From Phycicoccus sp. Soil802 (lineage in GTDB: Bacteria; Actinomycetota; Actinomycetes; Actinomycetales; Dermatophilaceae): a DNA stretch of 64,000 bases. The notes beneath the pieces are model-generated. The model made no database searches. It was given only the letters and a program-made list of their open reading frames with translations, and was not told where the DNA came from. Positions 52,601 through 64,000 of the stretch are shown here, in pieces. The translations under genes were made by a program, and so were the position numbers. The stretch is from the NCBI RefSeq assembly GCF_001429605.1, contig NZ_LMSS01000007.1:370782-434781 (forward strand). Reading direction: 5' to 3'. The first letter of the stretch is position 1; each line of letters starts with the position of its first letter.

Positions 52601-52728
52601 AAGGCGGCGGGACGGGAGCGCCTGTGACCCGGGGCACGCCCTCTTAGGCAAGCTTGGTCTTTTCGCAGCGTGACCGGCACGTGAGGCAAGGCCATTCGTG
52701 CCGATCCCCCAAGTCGCGCGACGAGACG

Positions 52729-52758
52729 CATGCTGGGCAGGTTCATGCTGGGCAGGTT
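52729..52758. repeat. Perfect 15-bp tandem duplication
   Basis: CATGCTGGGCAGGTT at 52729-52743 is repeated immediately at 52744-52758, in the 218-base convergent gap between the TetR and XRE genes. No gene is affected. Confidence 0.8.
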
Positions 52759-52818
52759 AGGGGCCCTCTGTAGCCGTTCGGCTCGAACGTGGACTAGCTA
52801 TCCCCAGATTTTTCTCCG

Positions 52819-53691
52819 TCAGAGCGGCCGCACGGGAAGACTGCCGGTCGATCTCTCTTGGCTGGCAGCCCAAGAGGCGAGTAGTTGGAGCTTCTCCTCT
52901 GTTTCGGAACCCGCTTCGGCGGTGTAGGTGACGATGGTTAGCCCAGTCTCCCCGGGAATCTCGAAGGCGTCGAAGGTGAGGTGGAGTAGTCCGATCTCGG
53001 GGTGGCGGAAGCTCTTTTGGCCGGTGAGGTGGGCGTGGACGTCCTGGCGGGCCCAGTCCTTGCGGAACTGAGGGCTCCGGGTGGACAGTTCGCCGATCAG
53101 GGCGGTGATCTCGGCGTTGAGGGGGTCGGCACCGGCTTGGAGGCGGAGCATGGCAGCGGTGAGGCGGCGGGCCAGAGGCCAGTCAACGTAGAAGTCCTGG
53201 GCGCGCCGGTCGAGGAAGATGAATCGGGCCATGCTGGGCCGGTCGGTGTCGAAGTGCATGGTGTAGAGGGCGCGGCCGAGCAGGTTCGCTCCGATGAGGT
53301 CTTGCTGCATGTTGTTCACGACGGCGGGGACGGTGAGGTTGTCGAGAACGCGCTGCACGGATGCGCGTACCTGGCCCCTTATTGGTTTGCGCGGCCGGGC
53401 CGAGGGGGCCGGGGCGTGGCGGGCGAGGTCGAACAGGTGGGCCCGTTCGACGTCGTCGAGCTGGAGGGCTCGGGCGAGGGATTCGAGGATGCTTTCGGAG
53501 GCTCCGCGGATGTTGCCGCGTTCGAGGCGGATGTAGTAGTCGAGACTGATGTCGGCTAGCAGTGCGACCTCTTCGCGGCGAAGCCCGGGAACGCGTCGTT
53601 CGGTGCCGTAGTCAGGGAGTCCTGCCTGAGCGGGGGTGACCTTCGCGCGTCGAGAGACCAGGAAGTCTCGAACCTCGTTGTTGTTCTCCAT
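52819..53691 (-). CDS. XRE-family regulator with MmyB-like ligand domain
   Basis: A 290-residue protein: HTH_31-type domain (SRRAKVTPAQAGLP, RVPGLRREEVALLADISLDY, YIRLERGN) joined to the MmyB PAS-like ligand domain (VPAVVNNMQQDLIGANLLGR, FDAFEIPGETGLTIVTYTAE). Such actinobacterial regulators usually control a neighbouring oxidoreductase. Here the nearest is the zinc alcohol dehydrogenase gene 108 bases upstream, read in the same direction. Confidence 0.88.
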   Translation of the reverse strand: MENNNEVRDFLVSRRAKVTPAQAGLPDYGTERRVPGLRREEVALLADISLDYYIRLERGNIRGASESILESLARALQLDDVERAHLFDLARHAPAPSARPRKPIRGQVRASVQRVLDNLTVPAVVNNMQQDLIGANLLGRALYTMHFDTDRPSMARFIFLDRRAQDFYVDWPLARRLTAAMLRLQAGADPLNAEITALIGELSTRSPQFRKDWARQDVHAHLTGQKSFRHPEIGLLHLTFDAFEIPGETGLTIVTYTAEAGSETEEKLQLLASWAASQERSTGSLPVRPL

Positions 53692-53799
53692 CTGCCTGCT
53701 CCTAGCCTTCGTGCCCTATTCCTTCGACCCTGCGTTCGGCCGCTCGCCCGCGTCGAAGAGGAAGGAGGCATCCCCTTCGGCGCGGGCGTGGCTTACGTC

Positions 53800-54825
53800 C
53801 TAAAGGGTGAGGAGCACCTTGGTGGCGGTGCGCTGATCCATGGCCTTGTAGCCGTCGGCGGCCTGCTCAATCGGCAAGGTGAGGTCGAAGACCTTGCCAG
53901 GCTCGATCTTGCGGTCCCAGATCAACTGGATCAGGTCGGGTAGAAAGCGGCGAACCGGGGCAGGGCCACCGTGCAGGGTGATTTCGGCGAAGAACAGCTG
54001 GTCCGCCGGGATGCTCACGCCCTCGTGGGCGACGCCGACGAAGCCGACATGACCGCCGCCCCGGGCGGAGCCGATGGCCTGCAGGAACGACTCCTCCGTT
54101 CCGACCGCCTCGACGACGCCATGCGCGCCGAGCCCGCCGGTGAGCGCTTTGAGCTTGGCGATGCCTTGGTCGCCGCGCTCCTCAATGACGTCCGTCGCTC
54201 CGAACTCGCGTGCCAGGGCCTGTCGCTCGGGGTGGCGGGAGAAGATGACGATCCGCTCGGCGCCGAGCTGCTTGGCGGCGAGCACACCCATCAGGCCGAC
54301 AGCCCCGTCGCCGACGACCGCGATCGTCTTGCCAGGGCCGGCCTGGGCGGCCCAGGCGGCGAACCAACCGGTGCCGAGCACGTCGGAGGCTGCAAGCAGA
54401 TGCGGAATCAGGTCGGCATCGGGCTGTCCGGGCGTAGCGACCAGGGTGCCGTCGGCGTAGGGGATGCGGGCCTTGTCGGACTGGGTCCCGATAGTGGCAG
54501 AGACGAATTCGGCGTTGACGCACTTAGACGGGTAGCCGGAACGACAGATCTCACAGGTACCGTCCGAGATGACGAACGAGCCGACGACGAAGTCGCCTGG
54601 CTTGACGGTCGTTACATCTGTGCCAACCTCCTCGACGATGCCGACATATTCGTGCCCCATGGGGGCGTGGTCAACGTCTTCAACGCCGCGGTAAGGCCAA
54701 AGATCCGACCCGCAAATGCAGGTCGCGGTCAGCCGAATTACCGCATCGGTCGGGTCGATGATCTTCGGGTCTTCGCGGTCCGCGACTCGAACCTGACCCG
54801 GGGCGTCCATGTACACCTGACGCAT
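53800..54825 (-). CDS. Zinc-dependent alcohol dehydrogenase (MDR)
   Basis: A 341-residue MDR enzyme: CICGSDLWPYRG with the catalytic cysteine, GHEYVGIVEEVG, a structural-zinc region reduced to CEICRSGYPSKC (three cysteines visible), Rossmann motif VVGDGAVGLMG, and RATKVLLTL at the end. ATG 54825 follows GAGGAG. Resembles the threonine-dehydrogenase-like oxidoreductases of actinobacteria induced under stress. Second zinc dehydrogenase follows upstream. Confidence 0.88.
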   Translation of the reverse strand: MRQVYMDAPGQVRVADREDPKIIDPTDAVIRLTATCICGSDLWPYRGVEDVDHAPMGHEYVGIVEEVGTDVTTVKPGDFVVGSFVISDGTCEICRSGYPSKCVNAEFVSATIGTQSDKARIPYADGTLVATPGQPDADLIPHLLAASDVLGTGWFAAWAAQAGPGKTIAVVGDGAVGLMGVLAAKQLGAERIVIFSRHPERQALAREFGATDVIEERGDQGIAKLKALTGGLGAHGVVEAVGTEESFLQAIGSARGGGHVGFVGVAHEGVSIPADQLFFAEITLHGGPAPVRRFLPDLIQLIWDRKIEPGKVFDLTLPIEQAADGYKAMDQRTATKVLLTL

Positions 54826-54960
54826 GTGCTGCTTCTCCTCGTTAGAATTGGAGACGGTCCCGGATCGCTCGCCGGGAGCCCGCCGTCCGGTAGTTGCTGG
54901 CATCCCATGTTGCTATGGAACTCCGCTGGGTGGGAGGCACGGCCAGTGCCCCTCAGCCGA

Positions 54961-55977
54961 TCAGTCGGGCAGGAACACGCCCTTGCCGCTGTCCTGCTTA
55001 TCGAGCAACGAGTACGCCGCGGCCGCTTCATGCAACGTCCAGCGGTCTGTGAACAGCGCGTCGATGTCGATGTCCCGACTGACCACGAAGTCAGACAGCC
55101 GCTCCATCGATGGGACTGACAGGGTCCACGATGTCCTCGCCGTGATCTGCTTCGATAACTGGTCTGTGATATCCACCTGGATCGCGTTCCCACGTCCCAC
55201 CCAGCAGGTCGTGCCCCAGAGGTCCAACACTTGCAGCGCTTGGTTCGCGGCCGATGGAGCACCGGAGGTTTCCAAACTCTTGCTGACGCCGCGACCGCCC
55301 GTAAGCTCCAAGACCGCTTCTCGGACGGACGGCACGTCATTTGGGTTGATGAGATGCGTCGCCCCGAACTCGCGGGCACGTGCCAATCGACGCGGCTCGA
55401 TGTCAAGAGCGATGACTCGGGCTCCCAGGGCCGCTGCCAGTCGCGTGGCCGAAAGGCCCACCGGGCCCTGACCAAAGACAGCGACGGTGTCGTCCCCTCG
55501 AGCGTTGATCATCTCGAGCGCTCCCCAGGCGGTCCCCGTGCCGCAACTGATAGCCGCCGCGCTGAGAAATGACATCCCTTCAGGCATCGGCAAGATGGAA
55601 CTGAAGGGCACCCGGACCAGTTCGGCGTGGGACCCATCAACGGTGTATCCCATGGCCTTGAGTCCCGATCGGCAAAGGTGGGGCCAGCCAGCCCGGCACT
55701 GGTCGCAACGACCACATCCGAAGTAGTGATGAACGAGCACTGGGCGACCGATCCATGCCGTAGGGACGCCCGCTCCCACGGCAGCGACGACACCGGCCGG
55801 CTCGTGACCAACGATCACCTTCGGGGCCATCCCTCGGGGAGCGCGATACTCATGCAGATCCGAGCCGCACATACCAGACGCTCGCATCTCAAGAACCACT
55901 TCCCCCGCTCCTGGAGTTGGGTCGGGAAAGTCCTTTACTTCAAGTTCGCGGTCGCCGTGAAAGACGATACCTTTCAT
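54961..55977 (-). CDS. Zinc-dependent alcohol/polyol dehydrogenase (MDR)
   Basis: A 338-residue MDR enzyme: GMCGSDLHEYRAPRG, GHEPAGVVAAVG, structural zinc cluster CGRCDQCRAGWPHLC complete with four cysteines, Rossmann GQGPVGLSA, ALDIEPRRLARA. ATG 55977 has AAGGAG ahead. More similar in motifs to the cassette 3 dehydrogenase than to its neighbour. Substrate unknown. Confidence 0.88.
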   Translation of the reverse strand: MKGIVFHGDRELEVKDFPDPTPGAGEVVLEMRASGMCGSDLHEYRAPRGMAPKVIVGHEPAGVVAAVGAGVPTAWIGRPVLVHHYFGCGRCDQCRAGWPHLCRSGLKAMGYTVDGSHAELVRVPFSSILPMPEGMSFLSAAAISCGTGTAWGALEMINARGDDTVAVFGQGPVGLSATRLAAALGARVIALDIEPRRLARAREFGATHLINPNDVPSVREAVLELTGGRGVSKSLETSGAPSAANQALQVLDLWGTTCWVGRGNAIQVDITDQLSKQITARTSWTLSVPSMERLSDFVVSRDIDIDALFTDRWTLHEAAAAYSLLDKQDSGKGVFLPD

Positions 55978-56104
55978 CGCTCTGCTCCTTGGGTTCGCTG
56001 GTTCGGGATTCGTGTCCACCGCTGCACGCACACAGGTATCGCACGGTGGTTGGACCTATCAGGAGGACGGAAGCGACTGGCCACTCCCAGCGGTTTTGTA
56101 AGTA

Positions 56105-56472
56105 TCAGGGAAGCTCGGCGGCCGGCAGGATCGAAGAGATGCGCCACTGGCCCTCTCTTCTCACGACGACATAGAGGTGACTGCTCGTGTTGATCGCCGA
56201 GTCGTCCTCTCTGAGCCGACTTACGTGTCCGATGACAATTGCCGACACTTCACTGAGGACCCACAGATTGATGACCTGCGCGGTGTGGTGGGAGAACCCA
56301 AGTTTCCGGTACGCCAGCCCCATATCCCGCCGCCAGGCCCGTATGGCAGCGCGAACCATTGTGAGTAGTCGTTTCCGTCGAGAGTGGCGGTGCCGGCGTA
56401 GTACTTCTTGAAAAACTCAAGCACTGCGTGAATGCGTGGGGCGACATTCCAGTCATTCCCTCGTTGAGTCAC
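56105..56472 (-). pseudogene. Frameshifted NTF2/SnoaL-like protein
   Basis: Two overlapping frames together look like one small protein. The first reads VTQRGNDWNVAPRIHAVLEF, FKKYYAGTATLDGNDYSQ; the second, one frame off, reads MVRAAIRAWRRDMGLAYRKL, then FSHHTAQVINLWVLSEVSAI and VVRREGQWRISSILPAAELP. The end (VVRREGQWRISS) is typical of NTF2-like ligand or isomerase folds. The switch lies near 56355. Two separate small genes is the alternative. Family call tentative. Confidence 0.45.
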
Positions 56473-56507
56473 CTTGAAACTCCGTCTACTTGGTCCGAAT
56501 TCATTTG

Positions 56508-57287
56508 TCAACGACCCGCTGGACCCGCCCACCCGGAGAGTGGGGGAACGATCGGGAAGCCGTGCTCCTGGAATTCGTCAATGTTTGGGTCATGGCTCAT
56601 GAACACGCGGTCGCAGTAGCGGCGGATTTTATGTATCGACTGGATGGCTTCGCTAGACGAAGAGTTGATACCAGGCGGCGACGGTGCCATCAGGTTCTCC
56701 ATGCTGCCCGCCGCGTCCCCGACGACGCAGAGCACGCCCTCGGCGGTATTGACCAAGACGGATTGATGGCCCGGAGTGTGGCCCGGCGTCTGGATCAGCC
56801 GGACACCGGGTAGAACGTCATAGTGGTCCACATCGATGAGGGTGTAGTTCAGAAAGCTGAGTTCTGTTCCTGTCCAATCGAAGTCGTACAGGGCCGCTTG
56901 CGCCGTATCCGGGGCAAGCGCGTACTCCCATTCGGTGCGGGAAACGAAAAATTGGGCACCTGGAACATCACGGTTGTTCTCTGCATGGTCACAATGGAGG
57001 TGCGTGTTGACGACCACGTCGACATCACTTGGCTTCCAACCCAGCGTCGCCATGCGACCTTTTAGGGTCTCTTCGGGGTCAAGAGTCGTAGGAGCGAGCC
57101 TTGAATGCCTGACCGCATCCTTGATGCCTGTGTCGACCAGAATCAACGAGCCGTTCCCCTCCACCACCGCCGCCCAAACCGGGATTGACTGGATGTTGGG
57201 TTCCCTGCCAGGCACAGAGGGGCCCATGTCGAAGTCCACCTTCCCGAGACGAATTGCATGGACTTTGTACTCTGGCAGCATTTCCAC
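56508..57287 (-). CDS. Metallo-beta-lactamase-fold hydrolase (lactonase-like)
   Basis: A 259-residue MBL-fold enzyme: VNTHLHCDHAENN gives the HxHxDH metal site, TPGHTPGHQSVLV and GDAAGSM supply the further ligands, and FMSHDPN the last histidine. The layout, with an N-terminal strand and LVDTGI, matches N-acyl-homoserine lactonase-type proteins. No signal peptide. Could act in quorum quenching or hydrolyse a metabolic lactone; sequence does not decide. Confidence 0.85.
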   Translation of the reverse strand: MEMLPEYKVHAIRLGKVDFDMGPSVPGREPNIQSIPVWAAVVEGNGSLILVDTGIKDAVRHSRLAPTTLDPEETLKGRMATLGWKPSDVDVVVNTHLHCDHAENNRDVPGAQFFVSRTEWEYALAPDTAQAALYDFDWTGTELSFLNYTLIDVDHYDVLPGVRLIQTPGHTPGHQSVLVNTAEGVLCVVGDAAGSMENLMAPSPPGINSSSSEAIQSIHKIRRYCDRVFMSHDPNIDEFQEHGFPIVPPLSGWAGPAGR

Positions 57288-57332
57288 TTGCCTCCGTTCA
57301 TGCCTTGATTACCTAAATGACAGTGTGGCTAA

Positions 57333-57917
57333 CTATCCGAGTGCACGTGCACGGACAACTTGGCGGGCAAGCGTCAGGCATCTGGTCGCCACCTGATGAA
57401 CGTGACCGTGCCCGTCGACCACTTGCAGCAGCCCATGGTCTTTTAGCGTGGCCATCAATAGCGGCAAGGAATCGGAGAAGCGCTGATATGAGTTTCGCAC
57501 CCAAGCTTCAAGGTGTTCCGACTCGCATGGGCGGGTCCCGGGGAGAAGCCGTCGCAAGACTTCTCGCTCACCGACACCAAGCACAAGAGCTACGTCAATG
57601 GTTTGGCCACAGTCTCGTGTCCAGTTGAGCAAGAGTGACAGTTGTTGGGCCGTTCTCGGGTAGCCGGCAAGGACCCATCCAAGCGATGTGTCTGTTCGGG
57701 CAAGGCCGTCACGGGCGACCGCATGAAGGATGTTCTCGGAAACCGGCCCACCATGGCCCATCGAGCGCTTGGCCAGGTCCCCTAATGGCGTGCCTCGGCT
57801 GATGTGTAGCCGCAAGAAGTCGTCAACAGAGACGGCTGATAGGCCCAAGGCCCCGGCAAGTAGACGCGTCTGAGTCATCACGCCTGCGCCCGGCGGTCCC
57901 AGAACGATGGCCCTCAC
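57333..57917 (-). CDS. Adenylate-kinase-like protein without the Walker A lysine
   Basis: A 194-residue protein with the adenylate kinase framework: SVDDFLRLHISRGTPLGDLA, GWVLAGYPRTAQQ (as GFPRT), DVALVLGVGEREVLRRLLPG and a late VDGHG. The P-loop, normally GPPGAGKGTQ, is GPPGAGVMTQ: the lysine that binds phosphate is replaced by valine. The GTG start overlaps the preceding stop as GTGA, which fixes it. A true kinase function is doubtful; a nucleotide-binding or regulatory role, or decay, is possible. Confidence 0.75.
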   Translation of the reverse strand: MRAIVLGPPGAGVMTQTRLLAGALGLSAVSVDDFLRLHISRGTPLGDLAKRSMGHGGPVSENILHAVARDGLARTDTSLGWVLAGYPRTAQQLSLLLNWTRDCGQTIDVALVLGVGEREVLRRLLPGTRPCESEHLEAWVRNSYQRFSDSLPLLMATLKDHGLLQVVDGHGHVHQVATRCLTLARQVVRARALG

Positions 57918-58414
57918 CTCTGTTCGTCCCGAGCTTGAGTGGGCAACAACGGCCCGCCATCCGGGGTGTCCCCTTCGCTCTGCCGGCTCTTGAACCTCGA
58001 GTGCGTCCGATCGGCATCCACGCGCGGGAGCGGGGGGGCGTAGGTGTCCCCGAGCAGCCACGGCGTCATACCCTCTGCCAGGCCGCCCAGGAATGTAGTC
58101 ATCCCATCGAGGGAAGCCGCCTCGCCCTGCTCCCGCGAAGCGAGCGGCCACGGCGCCTTGGCGTGCGCGTGGTCGCTGATCATCGTGAACCAGTGCGCGA
58201 CCACGACGACCGGCAGCCGCGACATCCGGGTGTGCCCCAGGAACTCGCGCAGCAGCGTCACCGTGCGGGCGCCCTTGTCACCGGTGCGGGTGGCGTCGGG
58301 CTGGCCGAGGCGGAAGACGGCGAGGAACTGCCGGATCACCCTGGCGAACAGCGCGATGGCGGTCAGGGCGACCGCGAGGCACACGACGAGCGCGACCACC
58401 TGAAGTGCAGTCAC
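57914..58414 (-). pseudogene. Truncated N-terminus of an Fe-S membrane oxidoreductase
   Basis: The first 80 or so residues match the start of the large actinobacterial heterodisulfide-reductase-like (Fe-S)-binding proteins: a membrane helix VVALVVCLAVALTAIALFA, then RLGQPDATRTGDKGARTV, LLREFLGHTRMSRLPVVVVA and HWFTM. After HWFTMIS the sequence leaves the family, and no further helices or cysteine clusters follow; relatives are 700 residues or more. The remaining 85 residues are unrelated filler ending in the GTGA overlap with the kinase-like gene. A truncation-fusion; whether it is translated is unknown. Confidence 0.7.
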
Positions 58415-58454
58415 CCTTCCGCCCTTCTACGACTGTAGCTACGAAAATGTCGTT

Positions 58455-58958
58455 TCAGACCACTGCTTCTCGCGCGTCGCGAGCGAGAGGATGTCGCTGC
58501 TCTCGACGCCTGAGCGCGTCCGCGTGTCGGCGACGCTGGACTGCCGTCAGGGGCGACCATCGGGGAACTCCCGTGGGACGGCCGTCGTCATCGGTGGCCA
58601 CCATGGTGAAGTAGCAACTGTTGGTGTGGCGGACGATGCGAAGGACCAAGTCCTCGGTGGTCACGCGAATGCCAATCTCCATAGAAGTTCGGCCCGTGTA
58701 GTTGACGCTGGCCTCGAAGGTCACCAGCTCACCGACATGGATGGGCTCACGGAACACCACGCGGTCGACCGAGAGAGTGACTGCATAGTGGCCGGCGTAG
58801 CGGCTTGCGCAGGTGTACGCCACCTGGTCCAAGAGCTTGAGCAAGGTGCCGCCGTGGACATTGCCCCTGAAGTTGGACATGTCGGGTGTCATCAAGACGG
58901 TCATCGAGAGCCGTTGGTTGTCCTGGTCGACTGATGGCTCGGGGGTGGCGGCGCTCAT
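58455..58958 (-). CDS. Acyl-CoA thioesterase, hotdog fold
   Basis: A 167-residue YciA/BACH-type thioesterase: NFRGNVHGGTLLKLLDQVAY (helix with the catalytic region), AVTLSVDRVVFREPIHVGEL, and TNSCYFTMVA. It hydrolyses acyl-CoA to free acid and CoA. ATG 58958 follows AAAGGGAG. Divergent from the methylmalonyl-CoA mutase operon, with a short palindrome GCGTATACGC between, so the two sides may share a regulator. Confidence 0.87.
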   Translation of the reverse strand: MSAATPEPSVDQDNQRLSMTVLMTPDMSNFRGNVHGGTLLKLLDQVAYTCASRYAGHYAVTLSVDRVVFREPIHVGELVTFEASVNYTGRTSMEIGIRVTTEDLVLRIVRHTNSCYFTMVATDDDGRPTGVPRWSPLTAVQRRRHADALRRREQRHPLARDAREAVV

Positions 58959-58986
58959 GACTCCCTTTCGATCCGTAATCCCGGAT

Positions 58987-58996
58987 GCGTATACGC
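58987..58996. promoter_or_regulatory. Palindrome GCGTATACGC between thioesterase and mutase genes
   Basis: A perfect 10-base palindrome, GCGTATACGC, flanked by AT and TAT, 29 bases from the thioesterase start and about 110 bases from the mutase start. Candidate regulator site in the divergent promoter region. Confidence 0.4.
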
Positions 58997-59103
58997 TATA
59001 GTGAACTGCGCCAGTGAATCAATAGCGGTCGGTCCGGTGCGGTCGGGAATCAGCTCGTTGTTGCGGGCGACCGATACGTCGCAACAGGCATGGAGGGATA
59101 GTC

Positions 59104-60752
<1,649 letters not shown>

Positions 60753-60765
60753 GGGCGTCTAACTG

Positions 60766-62522
<1,757 letters not shown>

Positions 62523-62745
62523 GCGCCCACCACCACTCATCCATCAGGCTCGCCACTGGCCAGCCCACCCCTGAGGAGCTGGCGGCCGTTCTGATGCTGC
62601 TCCTTGGCCCCCAAGCCCCGGCCGCTCCGACGTTCTCGCGTGCGTCGGAGTGGCCGGGTTCCACGCGCCGCCACCGCCGCACTATCCGCCCGGGCCCGGG
62701 AGCCTGGCGCGGTTCGACGCTCCCCCATCCCTAAAGGAGATTCCG

Positions 62746-63204
62746 TTGGCCGCAACGCTGACCAAGCTGTCCCACCACGAGCCGGTGATGCCGCGTGCGC
62801 GGGTCGTCATGGCCAAGCCCGGCCTCGATGGACACGACCGTGGCGCCAAGGTGATCGCTCGGGCTCTGCGGGACGCCGGGTATGAGGTGATCTATACGGG
62901 ACTTCACCAGACACCGGAGCAGATTGTCGCGACCGTCATCGCCGAGGACGCCTCGATCCTCGGGCTTTCCATCCTCTCCGGCGCCCACATGACACTGGTG
63001 GCCAGAGTCATCGAGCTTCTCGCCCAGAACGGCGCATCGGACACGGCGGTCCTCGTCGGCGGCATCATCCCCCGCGACGACGTCTTCGCCCTCGAGATCC
63101 TCGGGGCACGGGGCGTCTTCACCCCAGGTGCATCAACACAAGACGTGGTCGACGCCGTTCACCACCTTTCGGCTGTGTACGGCTCAGTTGTGGAGAGATC
63201 CTGA
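62746..63204 (+). CDS. B12-binding small subunit of the acyl-CoA mutase
   Basis: A 152-residue cobalamin-binding protein: [14 protein letters not shown] holds the DxHxxG ligand motif for base-off B12, with [11 protein letters not shown] and [11 protein letters not shown] completing the site. It pairs with the large subunit at 59104-60752. TTG start at 62746 with AAAGGAG eight bases ahead; the upstream frame to 62650 is proline-rich and not family-like. A gap of 223 bases separates it from pccB. Its stop shares a base with the next ATG (TGATG). Confidence 0.88.
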   Translation: MAATLTKLSHHEPVMPRARVVMAKPGLDGHDRGAKVIARALRDAGYEVIYTGLHQTPEQIVATVIAEDASILGLSILSGAHMTLVARVIELLAQNGASDTAVLVGGIIPRDDVFALEILGARGVFTPGASTQDVVDAVHHLSAVYGSVVERS

Positions 63205-64000
63205 TGAAGAAGGTCCTCATTGCCAACCGGGGCGAGATCGCCGTGCGCATCGCCCGCGCGTGCGCCGACAGCGGCATCGGCTCCGTTGCCGTGTATGCCG
63301 ATCCGGACCGCGACGCCCTGCACGTCAAGGTGGCTGACGAGGCCTACGCGCTCGGTGGCAACACCCCGGGCGACTCCTACCTGGTGCAGGAGAAGCTGCT
63401 CGAGGTGGCCCGCAAGTCCGGGGCCGACGCGGTCCATCCCGGCTACGGCTTCCTCGCCGAGAACGCCTCGTTCGCCCAGGCCGTGATGGACGCCGGGCTG
63501 AGGTGGATCGGTCCCTCCCCCGAGGCCATCGACTCCCTCGGCGACAAGGTCAAGGCCCGGCACATCGCCGCCCGCGCCAACGCGCCCCTGGTGCCCGGCA
63601 CCGCCGACCCGGTCGCCGACGCCGACGAGGTCGTCGCGTTCGCGAAGGAGCACGGCCTGCCGGTCGCGATCAAGGCGGCCTTCGGCGGCGGCGGTCGCGG
63701 CCTCAAGGTGGCGCGCACCATCGAGGAGATCCCCGAGCTGTTCGACTCGGCCACCCGTGAGGCGGTTGCGGCCTTCGGTCGCGGCGAGTGCTTCGTCGAG
63801 CGCTACCTCGACCAGCCCCGCCACGTCGAGACCCAGTGCCTGGCCGACACGCACGGCACCGTCGTCGTGGTCTCCACCCGCGACTGCTCGCTGCAGCGGC
63901 GGCACCAGAAGCTCGTCGAGGAGGCCCCGGCGCCGTTCCTGTCCGACGAGCAGAACGCCGAGCTGCGCCGCGCCTCCAAGGCCATCCTCACCGAGGCCGG
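63204..64000 (+). CDS. Acetyl/propionyl-CoA carboxylase alpha subunit, partial (biotin carboxylase)
   Basis: The first 265 residues of the biotin carboxylase subunit; the gene runs off the right edge. [38 protein letters not shown], the ATP-grasp glycine loop [30 protein letters not shown] and [16 protein letters not shown] are all present. ATG 63204 overlaps the small mutase subunit stop. With PccB it makes methylmalonyl-CoA from propionyl-CoA; the biotin carrier domain would lie beyond the window. Confidence 0.9.
   Translation, partial: MKKVLIANRGEIAVRIARACADSGIGSVAVYADPDRDALHVKVADEAYALGGNTPGDSYLVQEKLLEVARKSGADAVHPGYGFLAENASFAQAVMDAGLRWIGPSPEAIDSLGDKVKARHIAARANAPLVPGTADPVADADEVVAFAKEHGLPVAIKAAFGGGGRGLKVARTIEEIPELFDSATREAVAAFGRGECFVERYLDQPRHVETQCLADTHGTVVVVSTRDCSLQRRHQKLVEEAPAPFLSDEQNAELRRASKAILTEA

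Overview
The window is high-GC DNA with dense, same-strand, start/stop-overlapping operons, GTG/TTG starts and actinobacterial-type families: polyphosphate glucokinase, CUT1 sugar importers without their own ATPase, a split B12 acyl-CoA mutase beside propionyl-CoA carboxylase, and many TetR/LacI/ROK regulators. A free-living actinobacterium, perhaps a Nocardioidaceae relative, fits best; the family-level guess is inference. There are no rRNA genes, no CRISPR array and no insertion sequence that I could recognise.

The left 40 kb is a series of sugar-catabolism cassettes. Cassette 1 (0.7-12.3 kb) is an alpha-galactoside operon read leftward: importer, GH36 alpha-galactosidase, a membrane glycosyltransferase, galT, an internally deleted galK, galE and a LacI stub, with a divergent LacI-family regulator. 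Cassette 2 (12.6-14.9 kb) is a Gfo/Idh/MocA oxidoreductase divergent from an AraC regulator. Cassette 3 (15.3-26.5 kb) is a ten-gene operon with a CUT2 importer and enzymes for an oxidative De Ley-Doudoroff-type galactose route: sugar dehydrogenase, lactonase, galactonate dehydratase, 2-keto-3-deoxy sugar kinase and aldolase. It could carry galactose carbon past the damaged galK. Cassette 4 (27.4-41.8 kb) is a glucoside operon: two TIM-barrel isomerase/epimerase genes, two Gfo/Idh/MocA oxidoreductases, an unrecognised protein, a CUT1 importer, an exported GH116 protein, a CE7 esterase and polyphosphate glucokinase, under a divergent ROK regulator.

Three direct copies of a tRNA-Tyr-derived sequence, each with the same type of stem-loop behind it, lie at about 0.2, 15.1 and 26.7 kb, between cassettes. 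Beside the third is a decayed second copy of the galE 3' end plus the LacI stub found beside the first. These repeats look like old recombination or integration junctions.

From 41.8 to 58.4 kb there are mostly single redox genes (aldo-keto reductases, SDRs, an FMN reductase, zinc alcohol dehydrogenases) each next to a TetR, IclR or XRE regulator, several with clear palindromic operators. Broken genes are scattered among them: an oxidoreductase tail, an SDR tail, a frameshifted NTF2-like gene, an Fe-S oxidoreductase N-terminus, and an adenylate-kinase-like gene without its Walker A lysine.

From 58.4 kb to the right edge is a propionyl-CoA/methylmalonyl-CoA module: acyl-CoA thioesterase, mutase large subunit, carboxylase beta subunit, B12-binding mutase subunit and the start of the biotin carboxylase alpha subunit. 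The mutase large subunit and the carboxylase beta subunit each contain one short perfect tandem duplication (71 bp and 95 bp) that shifts the frame; removing one copy restores a full-length gene in both cases.
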